Below, one piece after another: positions 12,201 through 23,448 of a stretch of 64,000 nt of DNA. The stretch spans positions 24,041 through 88,040 of the forward strand of contig NMRB01002803.1 of NCBI GenBank assembly GCA_002633025.1, read 5' to 3'. Positions within the stretch are counted from its first letter, which is position 1. Each line of letters starts with the position of its first letter. Under the pieces are notes generated by a model. The model was not told the DNA's origin and searched no databases. It saw only the letters and a program-made list of their open reading frames with translations. This stretch comes from Notospermus geniculatus (Eukaryota; Nemertea; Pilidiophora; Heteronemertea; Lineidae). The translations under genes were made by a program, and so were the position numbers.

Positions 12201-15200
12201 CAATGAAATCCGATGTGGTCTGTTTGCCCAATATCATGAGCAAATATCTTAGAGAAATGAACAGAGTCGAATCGGTATCAGAAATGCTCGTGCCGTGGTA
12301 ATTGAAGTGAGCCTCTTGATGCATCATGGGTAAAAGAAGCGTCAGATTTGTTCCAGTCGGCGAAAGATAAATTTGATTTTGACAGGATGTGTCAATTCCT
12401 GGGGTGGTTCGTAAAGGAAGCAGGGGTGGCGCAGTTGTAGCACCTCACCGCTTTGGGGTCTCTGGTTCAATGCCCTCTTGTAACTGTGGCTTTACGTGGT
12501 AGAGAGGGTGATATCTCTCTACATCATAGGTTTGCCGTGAAGGTTAGGTGTCAGTTTGTCGTTGACCTCCATTTGTCATTCGCAGGAAAACTCAGCGTAC
12601 ACTGCACGAGTTTCTCACCTCCACTGAATGGAGAGCGACACTGCAGGTACATTACGTGGTGCGTCCCAGGTAAATGGACTCGGTTCAGTCAGGTTTACAC
12701 AGCACATTTGGTCGGGGTACCGCACTCAGTCTGCCGTGTCAGACCACCCCCTTCTGCGGGTCTCGGTACTGTTCACTTGTGGTATGGACTGGGTACGCTT
12801 GGCAGGTTTACACTGCCAATTTTTGCCGTAACATACTCAGTCCGGTCTCAGGTCACTTGATTTTTGGCAGTGTAATTATGCAGCTTATGACACTTACACA
12901 CTTGGCGCTCAGTTCCACTCAGTTTTATTTCATAAGCATGAGAATACCAGTCGAAAAGACCTTTATCATCATGCATCAAAACACTCTACAGAAGATGATT
13001 CTAATCCTATCTCCTGCTGCAGTATCCCTGGTGCTCAGCATCACAACAGAATTGATCTCCTGCATCCGACGTTGAGCATCGATGGTAAAAATTGGCAGCA
13101 GATGTAATCAAATGGCGATAATTTATCAATCAAATGTTCATCAGACATGGGCCGCCTTTGATGTGAATCTGCCCGAATTTGATTGTTCTCTATCTCCTCT
13201 ACATCGGGCAGGTTTCCATGATCTACATGTATGAACATTGCTTGTGTCTTACTTTAACACTTTAACTGCCAGTGAGGTTGAAAGGGAATGTCATCCACTC
13301 TGAATCCTAACCCCTATCCCACAACCATTGATACCTGGCCTCCTACACCTGACCCCTAGAGCCTCCTAATCCTAACCATAACCAACCCCTGACCCTTACA
13401 AGCACCGTACCCATGACAACATTTACACCTTTTACGCCAGTGACAATTCGTCAGAACAGACACTTTCGGAGCTTCTGCCAGGTTTTCAAAAGGGCAGGGC
13501 TTCTTACCTGGGGCACAAAAAAAGGGCAGGGAGTGACGTAGGCCAATAAGGCATTTTTGACGCAACAAAGTCACAGCTGAAAAGGTGCTGACCCATAAAG
13601 CTTACTCCTAATCATAGTCCTAACCCCTGACCCATACAGGCAGCCGCTAGATACTGGGTACCCTGGATTCCATAGGATTTGACGACATTTACCGGTACTC
13701 CTTTTGCTAGACTAAACCCCTTGAGAGGAGTGGTTTAGTCGAACTGAGGTCACAAATACTCCCTTCCATTTAAAACAACAACAACCAAGCACGTTGAAAA
13801 TGTACTATAGTGGGCTTTAGTGCTCGTTCCCTTTGTCACCATATACAATGTAGAGACAAATGCTAAAAACCCTTGATTACCTCAGGATATGAAAAAAATG
13901 TGCTCTCTGTATGTTACTGGCCGTCTTTGAAAAGTAAGGCAATTTCATGAATGTCTCTCCGCTGTTTGCTCATTCTGACCACTTCTTTGGTTGTACTAAT
14001 CATCGCCTCCCAATCGCTGTTGGGAACAGGCCCCACGCCGATTCATCATCATCTGTCTGCGCCGTTGTCCGTTTCTAATAGTTTTTTGCTATGACTGGCC
14101 CTCTGTCATGTCTTGTTCAAAACAATTCATGAAGTAGTGTGCACCACAGTGGATATTTTAGTGGGCAAAAACCTGGTAATTCTATAGATTTATGGCCCTA
14201 CTTTCAACATGTTCAACATGTTCAACTGATATTTCAAATTCTTCTCTTTTGTGCTCAGCTATCTCTCAATTCAATATTCATTCTATCAAAACAAAATATC
14301 TACTTTTTCAAAATCTGTCAAGTCAACTATTAAAGTGACCCTCAACAGGTCATGCCTGTAGGCAGGTAGCTATTCAGCTCATATCAGAGTTGTCACTTCA
14401 TCACAGGTGGCGCTAGCAACTGACAATCTACAGATTTTGGCTCAAATGTTGATGTTTAGTGTATTTTGGAATTGAAAAAATTATTAATTTTGAGAACGAG
14501 TGCTAAGATCAAGGATCTGAGGACTGTTCACAGAATTCAGAAAACCCCAAGCTATCGGCGAGATTGTGTTTGCTGTGTTCACTGTGTTCTTCATTCAGAG
14601 GGGATGTTTTAGCAATACGCTCGTTTTTTTACATAATTTGAAGATAGTTTTAGTATGCGCTGCTTGGTGCCTCGAGGAAGCAATGTGATTAAATACATAT
14701 ACCAGGAGATGAAAATACTGAGTGTGAGGTTTTTTTCATGTGTCTACTCTGGTCCTGCATGCACATTGGTTGATTTCATTTATAAGAAGAATTGATAAAA
14801 GAATTAAGTGTCATCGTGCTCAGGATACCATACCAGTTTGCCAAGTGCGAACTGATCGAGCCAGCATGTCCAGTATCAATCCGAGGTAGGCTCAGTCCAG
14901 TTCGAGCACGGCTCGGTTAAAACACCACCGGTCTAAAGAGCTGGAGCTAATACGGCTCACTTACCCAGGCACATGCACATAGGTCAATACTCGACCTTGG
15001 CCTTTATGTCATTGTCATTCTGCGAAACCTCAATGGCAACCGATGCGTTTTTACAGGTGACTGGGTGGGGTTTGAGCGGTGGTCCAGTTCGAGAAGGGCT
15101 GGGTTGAAATTCCGCCAGTCTAGGCAGAGCTAATAAGTGGCCCATTTACCTGGGCATACACACGTACATGTAGGTCAAATACTCGTCCTCCACCTTTGCA

Positions 15201-18200
15201 TAATTCTGTGAAATCTCAATGGCAACCGACAGGTTTTTACAGATGGACTTGCCCTGGATCTGGCTCGGTCAATTTTTCTACTGCAAACGGGCCCATCCTG
15301 CTTGAAAGTGGGCTCAATCCGGGTCGTGCTCTGCACGGTTCAATGGAGCTGGTGTAAGAAGGGTTTATTTTAAATGTACTCTTTGACTGTTCTTGCAGGG
15401 AAACAGAGTCAATATCCCAACATGTGTCAGCGTTAGTAAATCTACTCGAGTCATGTCTGGATCAAAATCTGACACCATCGGCACGAGACGAGGACCCGCC
15501 ACATGCGAAGATTGCATCAGATATTCAGCGATGTCTCTTCCTGGTAAGATTACCTTGTTTATTCTTACAAATTAAGGCATCCCAGAAAATAGTTTTCGTT
15601 AGATGCACAGACAATACTGAAATTGGCAAAAACGTTGATCCCAGCTTGTAAGCTCTGAATGACTGATGACTGGTTTTGTGGTGGAGGGTCACATTTGTCA
15701 ATTTCGGTATTGTCTGTCTATTGTGATGTCTACATGATTCTGTTTCTTTCTTTATCTCCTGGTGTCATCTCAGTACGTTTAGGCTCATTTTCCATGCGAC
15801 TTAGCACTGGTTTTGTAGCGGAGGGTCACATTTGACTCAGCACTCACTGTATTATGACTTAATGACATTACATGTATTTCCATTTTCAGAACTACCACAC
15901 GAGGGCAGACATAATGAAGGTGGCGCTACCAGTGGCGGTGAAGTTCCTGACCAAGGATAATAAAGAGATCTGTCGTAGCATGACAAGTTACCTCTCGTTG
16001 GTTGTGATTGACAACGCCCCGCTCCTCGCGGAGCAGGTGCCAATGATTCTTGACAGTATTATCTTGGGTAAGTATCGCTGCAAAAGTTGATAAAGCAACT
16101 ACATCGTGCCAGGCAAAGTGTCTAAACACACAATTGATCGCCACCATCTTGGGTATATTAGTGCTAACTGTACGGCATATATTCCATAAAAATCACTGTT
16201 GCCATGGCTTTATTCTCTTTGGATATCATTTAACATGTGGTAAACTGGAGATTTAGGCCTCTCTAATGATATATTTCACTAAACAACCCAGTACATATAT
16301 TTCAAATTTTCAGGTAACCCAGGTTTGGTGCGTGTCTTGCCTCAGATCTATGAAGAAAATAAAGATCTGATTAAGAAAAAAGTGCCCGAATTGATTGAGG
16401 TGATGCCAGCTTGTGAGACGGCAGAATTAACGAATCTCCTTCAGCTTTTCTTAACAATTGCAAAGACAAACCCAGAGGTAGGTTGATCAGGTGGTTTACC
16501 TGAATGGCATAGTGACAATATGTCTGTCACCACAGTGGCGGTGGGTGTGATACTTGCTCTCGCCATATGGATACATATCTCCTGAGATCCAATTCATCTG
16601 TAGAGGCATATGATACATCCCCCGATCTACATGATTTATGGACCCCCCCCCCCCGGCTCCATATCTGTATGCATTGGTATCAACCCCTCCCCCTCAGTGC
16701 ATATGTAGTAAATGGACAGCTCCACCGGTCACTGTGTGTCACCAGTTATCAGACCACGTGTTTTTGTGCATCATTCAAGTATACAAAAACTTCTATCAAA
16801 TTCTTCCCTTCAGCTGATCGAACCCCACATGCCTAGTCTCCTGGAGACCACGTCATCAGCATCATCAACACAACTCATGCAGATTCTGACGATTCTCGCC
16901 GAGAAGGACGTCAACAGTTTCGTCCTCCATACGACAAAACTTAAAGAGATTGGAAGCAAATATCCATCGACGATACCCGCAGTTGTCAAAATTCTCGGTA
17001 CACTCGGGGAAAGCGACAAGGTGAGAACCAAATCTTGAAATCTATTTTCAGTTTTTCGACTCCATTCTAAAGAAGGCAAACAGGAAGGGAAATATCCAGA
17101 CTTTGGGCTGTCAGATTGGTACAGTGCAAATCAGTGCCTGTCACCTCTAAGGTTGCGGGTTCGATCCCCAATCTGACCCATCCCTCTCTGGTAGAGAGGG
17201 TGAGGAATTGGCTCTATAGATAATGCCCAGTGGTTGTCGCAGGTTCGAATCCAGCCCAGGCTACATGTACATGGGACATCGGATTAATCGTCCCTAGCTC
17301 TTCACGTCCGTTACATGGGACAGTAAGCCGTGGTGCCTTGTACCTTGTGCCTTTGCAAGGGCAAGTAAAAGACCCCATCCAAGTGAGGACACATTGATGG
17401 TTCTCGTAGATCCTTCCATATTTACCGGAACATCTTTTGAATTTGTGCAAATCTAATTGCTTATTTCAGGATCTAGCAAAGGATGTAGTCGAATACATCG
17501 TTACAAAACTCGGCGACGACGATGTCTGTAGCATCCAACCCCTGTTAGAACAAATAAAAATGATCTCGCTGGCTCATCCAGGACTACTAGCGCCACACAT
17601 CGACACGATCTGTCAACTCCAGGAGGTGTCGAGTGGTGCCGCGGTGATTATACATGAATTAAAACAAAGGGAAGGTGTAAATAGGTAAGACATTTCTTTT
17701 GTTAGAAGTGGAGTAGAGAGCCAAGAACTCTGCAGGGTGGGAAAAAGAAAGTGTCCCTGAAAAGGCCTTAAAATTCAAGAGGGACCAGGTTATAAAATGC
17801 AGCTGACAGGCCTGTAACACTTTTTTCTCCACAGTGGGAAAACTGGTCAGAAAGAAATGATCTCAACCGCCAGTCAGACGGAGTCAGAGGATAACGTGAA
17901 ACACGAGACGTCAGGACTCGATTTGTCGCCCGAGACACCCGAGAAATCCCAGGAGTCCAGATCTGTCACGAATCTCAGTAATGACATGAAACAAGACGGC
18001 ACATCGCTTGCCACCACGGAGATATCGGGGGGAGAATCACCAGTCAAAGAGTAAGGAGTTTATCACCCAAATCAGTCTGGGAAATGTCCTTTAAAAGAAA
18101 CGTTTCCGAATTTGAACTCGGAGTCAGAATACGGATGCTTAGGGTGTCTGAATTCAGACATCTAAAAACTTAGTTATACATGTAGAAAGGAGAACATTGG

Positions 18201-20851
18201 AAGGTTTGGTAACAAATGGTGGCTTACTTCTGCTGAGAAATTGAGAATTCCTAACAAACGCCACCACAAAAATTCACTAGCTGTTTACCTGCTTGGAATA
18301 TTTTTCAGCGTTGGAACATCCGCAGAACCCTCAACACCTGTCTCGGCCAGCAGTGGCGCCAACAGTGTCCAGAACAATAACTATACGGAACCCAAACGAG
18401 ATACCGTGCAACATTTCTGTGATAAGCACCTCGAGAAAATCAAGGCCTACATTGCTGAAGTTTCAAGGGTCGTTCCTATCCCAACAAAATGCACTGTGGA
18501 AGGTAGGCTATGCTGATTTCATTGAAAATATCACAACCGTGTTCTTTAGCCCAGCTGGTGAGCTGTGCCCCTTGAACTCAGTGGTGGAGTATTTGGGACC
18601 AGGCGCGCATCTCCGTGTGAAAGTGTCCTCACACATGTTAGCTTTCAATGGGTAACTCACCCATAGAAAGCTATGGGTGGCCACGTGAAAGTGTCCTCAC
18701 ACATGTTAGCTCTCAATGGGTAACTCGCCCATAGAAAATTATGGGGGGCCATTTGTGTCATTGGTTTTGCCATGTGTTATGAAACCTATAATGGTGAATT
18801 GCCTATTGAGACTGAAAGTCAACAGGAATGTGAAAATGCTGAGCATTCTTCTCTTTTATAATTTCACCAATATATTTCCAGAGAGCAAGTCTAAGCGACG
18901 AATGGTGTTATCCTATTCTTGTAACGGCTGCAGCCCTCACTGCCTTTATAGTGGAAATTATTTCTTACATCGGACAAAGTTACCCAAGACGTGGGCTCAT
19001 CTGATGTTTTTGTCAGAGCAGGTAAGACCAGGCCAAAAGATAATCATAATATTATGAAAACTTTTAACAAAGAGCACTTTCAACTGTACTTCTGTTGTAC
19101 AGTCTCAAATTATTACCGGCACTATTGGTACTGAATCTGCCCCAGAGGCAAAAAAAACAATGTATTTTCACTTGTTTTTCATTATTTAGTCTCAGTCAAC
19201 CTGTGCACTTAGTCAAGAAGACCCTCCCATAGCCATGATCAAGCATGTCTGGGAACGGTTAAGGACCGAAGCAACAACAGGAGTTTTCACACGTTTAGTG
19301 ACTTCATCCTTCCCTTCTCAAAAGGTAAGTAATGATGTCATCCAAATAATATTGTGTCACTGTGTCACATTTTCAGGCAAATTTGTCCATGTCTGTGACA
19401 TGTACTTAGCCTAGTGATGGCCTAGTGGTTATGTCAGCTTAGCAAGTGGCAGGTCTCGGGTTCAAATCCCGGGGCATATGGGATGAATTATCGCTGGCTC
19501 TTCAGTCCTTCACATGGGACAGTAAGCCATGTAAGGTGCAAGAGCAAGTAAAAGACCCCATCCAAGTGAGGAACATGAGTAGCTTGAGACGGCCTCCTCT
19601 TTACTTACCCAGGGCCCATATGCCTTCACTGACAAAAAACCAAATACATTGAGTGGTATTAAGCTTCTGGTGTTATATGGTGAGAACTGTTTGACCGCAA
19701 TCTTCGTTGGAAGGTCCACAGAATGTGTAGATTGGTCCGTTGGGAGGGTCACAGGGGTGGGTCATCGAGATATTGAATAAAACTGTTGTCTTTGCAGGAC
19801 CAAGAGGCCGTGGTACATGAATTACACTCAATACGATTCTTCGATGTATTTGAATACAGCATGTCTCAAAAACAATGGGTCTGCTTCTTGTGCAATAATC
19901 CAGATAAGGTGTCTGGACTCCTTCAAGATGGACATCCAGTCATTGAGGTACGTCTCGGCTCGGTCTGTAATCATGCAAAAATACGGCTGATACTGAAGGG
20001 GTTAATCTATGAATCTCATTTCCTAGGACACAGTCCTATTCAGAAATGCAAGTCTTGTGTCTGAGGTGGTGTTCACAGCACCAGGCTCAAAATTAAAAAC
20101 ATTTCTTGTTTATGATTTTAAGGGTCAGCTAAAGGAAAAGAAAGGACGATGGAAATTCTTCAAACGATGGAAAACACGTTATTTTACGTTATCTGGAGCA
20201 CAGATAACGTATAGTAAGAGTGATCAGGTAAATATCTTACCATAAAAGCAACGTACATTAAAACTGTGCTGTTCTGGTCTGCCGTCTGATTTAATTTGAT
20301 TTGGTTTTGAGAAAAACAAAGAAAACTACCCGGTAAATGATTTTGTGGCAATGACGTCAAGGCCAAAGTCGGGTAGTTGACACATATGCGCAAGAACGGG
20401 CTAGGTTAGTTCTAGCTGTTTAGACTGGCAGAATTTCAACCAGATCATGCTCGACCCGGACCGAGCCTACCTGAGATTGCAGGGTGCTAATTTAGTGCCA
20501 GGACAAGCTGTCTCGACCTGTTTACACTGCCTGGGCAAAATTGTACAAACCGTGGTGAATTTCCTTAAACTGTAATTTTTTTTCCCCCAGAAAAAGGCCA
20601 CACTTCCTGTCAACAAAATCCAGAGTGTTAAAGCAGTCAAGAAAGGTGCACGACAGATACCGAAGGCATTTGAAATATTCACCAACGACCAGACGAAATT
20701 TATCCTCAAAGCCAAGGACGGAAAGAACGCGGAACAGTGGGTGCAGTGTTTACACATTGCTGTGGCGCATTCTCAGAAGCAGGATGATGGAATCATAGAC
20801 TTGGCCGACACGGTGTCGCAGACGCCGTCGGATCCGCAGACAAAGTTATAG
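6001..20851 (+). CDS. VEPH1: VEPH1/Melted-type PH-domain protein (13 coding exons)
   Basis: Joining 6011-6219, 15399-15543, 15890-16067, 16314-16477, 16814-17020, 17470-17684, 17835-18050, 18309-18502, 18882-19021, 19190-19324, 19798-19947, 20123-20227 and 20591-20851 gives an open 772-residue frame; every join has GT and AG and phases agree. The start ([20 protein letters not shown]) and the C-terminal PH domain (from about residue 652) match VEPH1, whose human form is slightly longer. The family (fly Melted) is a membrane-associated adaptor binding phosphoinositides through its PH domain and acting on insulin/TOR, FoxO and Hippo signalling. The N-terminal half is helical-repeat-like. A splice acceptor ends at 6000, so at least one upstream UTR exon exists that I could not locate. 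Intron 1 is about 9.2 kb and full of repeats. Confidence 0.93.
8226..8537. mobile_element. Foldback element, family F2 copy 1
   Basis: Arms AAGGTGCCTACAGGTC and GACCTGTGGGCACCTT are inverted, followed inward by ACATTGC and TCTT blocks in both arms. The interior contains CAACTGATCAGT, shared with the structure at 11566-12020. Non-coding, in VEPH1 intron 1. Confidence 0.6.
8618..8735 (-). repeat. tRNA-like SINE, family S3
   Basis: On the minus strand the order is a tRNA-like head (GGTTTGATCCCC-type box B) and then a tail reading, on the plus strand, GTAAAGAGACTTAGCCAAAG. The same arrangement recurs at 58918-59035, and the head recurs at 36965-37045 and 47919-47990. Confidence 0.6.
9349..9658. 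mobile_element. MITE, termini CAGGGTTTCCGCCAG
   Basis: Begins CAGGGTTTCCGCCAG and ends in the exact inverse CTGGCGGAAACCCTG. Subterminal GGGTACCCTTA-type blocks and long A and T runs fill the inside. TAGGT flanks both ends and may be a 5-bp target-site duplication. The CAGGG terminus suggests hAT ancestry, by inference. Confidence 0.75.
9876..10008. mobile_element. MITE, second copy of the CAGGGTTTC family
   Basis: CAGGGTTTCTGCCAGA at the left and TCTGGCGGAAACACG at the right are inverted with two substitutions. Inside are GAGGGTACTA and TAGTACCCT blocks. About 133 bp. Confidence 0.65.
10785..11055. mobile_element. Foldback element, family F1 copy 2
   Basis: Left ACAAATCCCAAATTCC is mirrored by GGAATTTGTC at the right. 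The inner arms CTGTGCACTTCCGC and CAGAACCTCAGTCTGAAAC and the centre CCATGATTCAGCAATGGT are those of the copy at 1385-1710. Flanked by two further direct copies of a TATTGTCCCCAAAT segment at about 10707 and 11076. Confidence 0.7.
11566..12020. mobile_element. Foldback element, family F2 relative
   Basis: ACTGGATACAACTTGTCGC (11566) and its inverse ending at 11768 differ by one base. ACAACTGATCAG inside, and GCGACTGATCGGATCAGTTG near 11991, are the same words used in the 8226-8537 element. Boundaries are approximate. Confidence 0.5.
12428..12530 (+). repeat. tRNA-like SINE, family S2
   Basis: GGCGCAGTTGTAGCAC, then TCTGGTTCAATGCCC, resemble boxes A and B of a tRNA promoter, followed by a GGTAGAGAGGGTG tail. 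Related copies lie at 17101-17205, 32163-32285 and 39508-39600. Degenerate; not a functional tRNA gene. Confidence 0.55.
12540..14880. other. VEPH1 intron 1, no recognised feature
   Basis: About 2.3 kb without a supportable gene. Short open frames here have no family signature and no splice context. There are a few AGGCCT-type words and simple repeats only. Confidence 0.6.
14893..15249. repeat. Two diverged tandem units of about 170 bp
   Basis: Units starting at 14893 and 15081 share the order GTCCAGTTCGAG, TCTA.GCAGAGCTAATA, CCATTTACC-type, TAGGTCAA, and CTCAATGGCAACCGA with TTTTTACAG. They sit just before VEPH1 exon 2. Confidence 0.65.
15399..15543 (+). CDS. VEPH1: VEPH1 coding exon 2
   Basis: Acceptor TTCTTGCAG, donor GTAAGA. 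Completes codon 70 and encodes to residue 118, including [10 protein letters not shown] and [11 protein letters not shown], a well-conserved VEPH1 stretch. Confidence 0.92.
15890..16067 (+). CDS. VEPH1: VEPH1 coding exon 3
   Basis: Acceptor TTTTCAG, donor GTAAGT. Contains [16 protein letters not shown] and [16 protein letters not shown]. Ends in phase 1. Confidence 0.92.
16314..16477 (+). CDS. VEPH1: VEPH1 coding exon 4
   Basis: Acceptor TTTTCAG, donor GTAGGT. Starts [17 protein letters not shown] and runs into a leucine-rich helix [13 protein letters not shown]. Phase 0 at the end. Confidence 0.9.
16814..17020 (+). CDS. VEPH1: VEPH1 coding exon 5
   Basis: Acceptor CCTTCAG, donor GTGAGA. 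Sixty-nine codons, [13 protein letters not shown] to LGTLGESDK, predicted helical. Confidence 0.9.
17101..17205 (+). repeat. tRNA-like SINE, family S2
   Basis: CTGTCAGATTGGTACAGTGC, then GCGGGTTCGATCCCC (a clear box B), then CTGGTAGAGAGGGTG. It lies in a VEPH1 intron directly before a family S1 SINE. Confidence 0.65.
17218..17430 (+). repeat. tRNA-derived SINE, family S1 copy 1
   Basis: Head with GCAGGTTCGAATCC (box B), then the family body: CATGGGACAGTAAGCC, CCTTTGCAAGGGCAAGTAA, AAGACCCCATCCAAGTGAGG. It ends near 17430, about 40 bp before VEPH1 exon 6. Confidence 0.75.
17470..17684 (+). CDS. VEPH1: VEPH1 coding exon 6
   Basis: Acceptor TATTTCAG, donor GTAAGA. Encodes [18 protein letters not shown] through [11 protein letters not shown]. 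Phase 2 at the end. Confidence 0.9.
17835..18050 (+). CDS. VEPH1: VEPH1 coding exon 7 (linker)
   Basis: Acceptor CTCCACAG, donor GTAAGG. Rich in Ser, Thr, Glu and Asp with no hydrophobic core, so it is the disordered linker between the helical region and the C-terminal half. This is the least conserved part of the family. Confidence 0.82.
18309..18502 (+). CDS. VEPH1: VEPH1 coding exon 8
   Basis: Acceptor TTTTTCAG, donor GTAGGC. Ends with [18 protein letters not shown] then CTVEG, matching the family's HTD-like helix and basic motif. Confidence 0.88.
18615..18751. repeat. Two tandem units of about 68 bp
   Basis: GTGAAAGTGTCCTCACACAT, TTAGCT.TCAATGGGTAAC and CCCATAGAAA occur twice in a row in the intron after exon 8. 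Confidence 0.8.
18882..19021 (+). CDS. VEPH1: VEPH1 coding exon 9
   Basis: Acceptor TTTCCAG, donor GTAAGA. Contains [18 protein letters not shown] and HLMFLSEQ, a signature stretch of VEPH1/Melted. Confidence 0.92.
19190..19324 (+). CDS. VEPH1: VEPH1 coding exon 10
   Basis: Acceptor TTATTTAG, donor GTAAGT. Encodes [12 protein letters not shown] through [10 protein letters not shown], 45 codons. Confidence 0.88.
19416..19620 (+). repeat. tRNA-derived SINE, family S1 copy 2
   Basis: Head GATGGCCTAGTGG (box A) and GGGTTCAAATCCC (box B), then the S1 body CATGGGACAGTAAGCC, AAGACCCCATCCAAGTGAGG, and an end near CCCAGGGCC. Confidence 0.85.
19798..19947 (+). CDS. VEPH1: VEPH1 coding exon 11
   Basis: Acceptor TTTGCAG, donor GTACGT. 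Contains [19 protein letters not shown] and LCNNPDKV, then DGHPVIE just before the PH domain. Confidence 0.92.
20123..20227 (+). CDS. VEPH1: VEPH1 coding exon 12 (PH domain, first half)
   Basis: Acceptor TTTTAAG, donor GTAAAT. Thirty-five codons, [20 protein letters not shown] and [10 protein letters not shown]. The K/R cluster at the first two strands is what a phosphoinositide-binding PH domain needs. Confidence 0.93.
20591..20851 (+). CDS. VEPH1: VEPH1 coding exon 13 (PH domain end, stop)
   Basis: Acceptor TTTCCCCCAG. Contains [25 protein letters not shown] and the closing helix [17 protein letters not shown], then a polar tail and TAG at 20849-20851. Confidence 0.93.
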   Translation, partial: KKATLPVNKIQSVKAVKKGARQIPKAFEIFTNDQTKFILKAKDGKNAEQWVQCLHIAVAHSQKQDDGIIDLADTVSQTPSDPQTKL

Positions 20852-21844
20852 TGCTGCCATCTCGCTGTTTGTTCCATGTAGACTGTGGTTACCATGGTTA
20901 CAGACAGTTCTCTACTTGCTGCCAAAGTTTGTGAGTCTCAATGTGAAATAGGCCTAATTTGGGGGAACAGAGCTTTGTTAGAAATGTTGGTAAAATCCTA
21001 CTTCGTGTTTTTTGCGCTTACACCTTTGAATTGGCGTGTCTAAGCAGACCCATGTGTGAAAGCTCAGTGTCTATTTATAGTCCCATCGAGCTCCATGGGG
21101 CTAATTTAAACACAGGGTTTTCTGATAGGTGGAAGTGGAATAGACGCGGCAATCACTAGTTTTAGCTCCGAGGCCAGCTGCCCCAGTAGATTTGTGCCTC
21201 TATTACGCAAGCAAAGACAAGCTACTTCAATGACGTCGCCGTGGTCATTGCTCACAGCACAGACCTTTCGGGATAAAAAGTTGTGTGCCCTCCTCACTGT
21301 GGCCTGCTTTCGGCAAAAGCAGATGTTTGATGGGCAAGGGGCTTCTTTAAAGTGTTTGGTGGGCAAGCAGCTGTTTTGAAAGTCTTCAATGGGGAGGGGA
21401 CTGTTGTGAAAGCATTTGATGTGCAAAGATTATTTTAGAAATGTTTGATGGAAAAATAGTAGAAATATCAGATCCAGTTTTTAAACGGATGGGCAAATTG
21501 CTGTTTGGACTTTTGGCGAGGATCTTTTTAAAATTGTTGCTAAGGCAACATGTATGGTATTTTGTTTCAGTCTGGTTGAGTGTTGATCACCTCACATCTA
21601 TGTCCAAATGCACATAAAAATACATGTGACGAATTGTCAACTCTGTGACTGAGTTTAATAGCACACGCAATATGAACTAGGGTACGGCCTAAAAGATTCC
21701 ATGCTTAGACTAGTCTCGCACAGGCAGCCATTTTGTTCCACTGTGTTGCTCTACACAAACTTGGTGCAGTTCCCCAGATTTGTAACTAAGGCTGGGTGTC
21801 CGAGACTAGCTGAGACTTGGAAGATAGATACTTAATAGTTGAGA

Positions 21845-21850
21845 AATAAA
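21845..21850 (+). terminator. Candidate polyadenylation signal (VEPH1)
   Basis: AATAAA about 1 kb after the VEPH1 stop. A second AATAAA at 22521-22526 is equally possible; sequence alone does not decide. Confidence 0.35.
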
Positions 21851-22245
21851 TTATATGTGCCATAAAATGTACAGAACTGATTGTACATAATAGTTGCATA
21901 TCTTGGCTGCGTCTTTGGCCTAGTCTCAAAGATTTTTTTCACTTGGGATGTTAAAATAGGCCTTCGAGGAAAGCTCTCTCTTAGTCAAGATTAATTGTTT
22001 TAGGCATTGATTTTTGGGTCAGATCTGACCGTGTGTGGAAGAGTTTGGACATGTTTTTATTTTCCAACAAGTATCGCTGTATTTTGGTGCATCTTTTGTT
22101 TGGGGGGGGGGGCTCAAAACACCCATATCATTTACTGCGAGTGGGTGTGAGGCTCCAAATCTCACATCCCACATAATTGTGAGTGGTGGGTTGATGGAGT
22201 AGTTTTACTTGATTCAAATACAAGGCCTTGGTTGAGTACATTTAA

Positions 22246-22415
22246 GGCCCGTTTTCACTACAGCGGATTACGCCATGGTTTGCAGCGAGCAGAGCGGTTT
22301 TCACAGGGTTTGGATAATCCTTCAGTGGTTTAACAGTACGTGGCATGTTAATTATCCCAATGCCTGTGAAAATTGCTCTGCTCGCTGCAAACTGCAGTGG
22401 CTGCAGTAGAAAATG
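22246..22415. mobile_element. MITE, termini GGCCCGTTTTCACTA
   Basis: GGCCCGTTTTCACTACAGCG at the left is mirrored near the right end; the inner arms GAGCAGAGC.GTTTTCACAG and CTGTGAAAATTGCTCTGCTC are inverted. Copies lie at 37564-37746 and 48629-48808. Confidence 0.7.
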
Positions 22416-22770
22416 AGTTTTGAAAAGATTGTGAGAAATGGGGGAATTTGTGCATGTGTCGTACCAGATGATGATCATGTTTAAGTGTAGGTTAATTCTG
22501 CTTTTTGCCAACGTTCATTCAATAAACTGTGAAATTTTCAAAGCTATGAACAAAATGATGGAAAAATATTAAAGTTTCCAGTGTGGAAGTTCTATAAGTT
22601 ACGCCAGGTTACAAGCTGGCAATCTAGAATTTTTCCATCTTGACATATCAAGGCCTATACGGTTACTTTGCCGTTCGACTACGCTCTATCAAGGATACGA
22701 GGGATTGGAACGCTTGTCGGGCAAAATGGAATTTAACACAAGTACCATACATGTAGGTTTAATAGCTAGG

Positions 22771-22876
22771 GGCCTGTTTCTTAAATTGACTTTATTAAGC
22801 TATAGTACCTTTAACCAAATGGAAAATGCATTGAAATTAATGCTACCATTAGCTTAGTCACTTTATGAAACAGGCC
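22771..22876. mobile_element. MITE, termini GGCCTGTTTC
   Basis: GGCCTGTTTCTTAAA and TTTATGAAACAGGCC are inverted with one mismatch. A separate 16-bp perfect inverted repeat, CTGGTCCCCTGCCCTC, brackets 22878-22951 immediately after it. Confidence 0.65.
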
Positions 22877-22877
22877 T

Positions 22878-22951
22878 CTGGTCCCCTGCCCTCAGGACGC
22901 TCCTCTAATATGAGTACAGTGGAGCATTACATTACGAGGGCAGGGGACCAG
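22878..22951. repeat. Inverted repeat, 16-bp perfect arms
   Basis: CTGGTCCCCTGCCCTC at 22878-22893 and its exact complement at 22936-22951, with a loop of about 42 bases. Probably another short MITE. Confidence 0.75.
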
Positions 22952-23448
22952 TCTAACATAGGTTCCAACACGTGGACTTCCCGGTGCTGTAAATGTATCA
23001 ACATTTGTAGACAATTTACTCAATGTTTGCCATAATAATGTTGTAGTTAGATATTTCAAATTCTAGTCTTGCTACATATCAGAAATCTAATGTACATTAA
23101 TCAGTCCAAATATCAGTGTTTTCCATGTTTTTCTTGTGCGAGACTAGCACAGCTACTGTGATTGAAGGTGATGTCTTAAAGGTGTAGATTGGTGAAGTCA
23201 GTGCCTGGGGACCAGGTTTTATTTGGGGTTGATGGTCTAATGTTGTGGTATCTTTCTTCAGAGAGTAAGATACACAAAGTTGAAATCTACTATGCACATG
23301 GGCGAAATGTACAAATGCATTTGTGATGTTGCTGACTGTGTCATGTGGAAGGGTTGGGATGTACCAGTACTACACCCCTTTAAGTGCTGAGGCAAATTTC
23401 GTCGTAAAAGAAAATGTTAAGAATGCTTGAAAGGCGTCTGAAATAGAC

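Noticed and set aside
12453-13075. Overlapping frames of 135 and 133 codons in VEPH1 intron 1
   Set aside because: They start in a SINE, have no family signature and no splice context. VEPH1 exon 2 is confirmed much further on.
17230-17255. Possible tRNA genes at SINE heads (also 19416, 27473, 33449, 35738)
   Set aside because: Boxes A and B are present, but the acceptor stem does not close and each is followed by the same SINE body.
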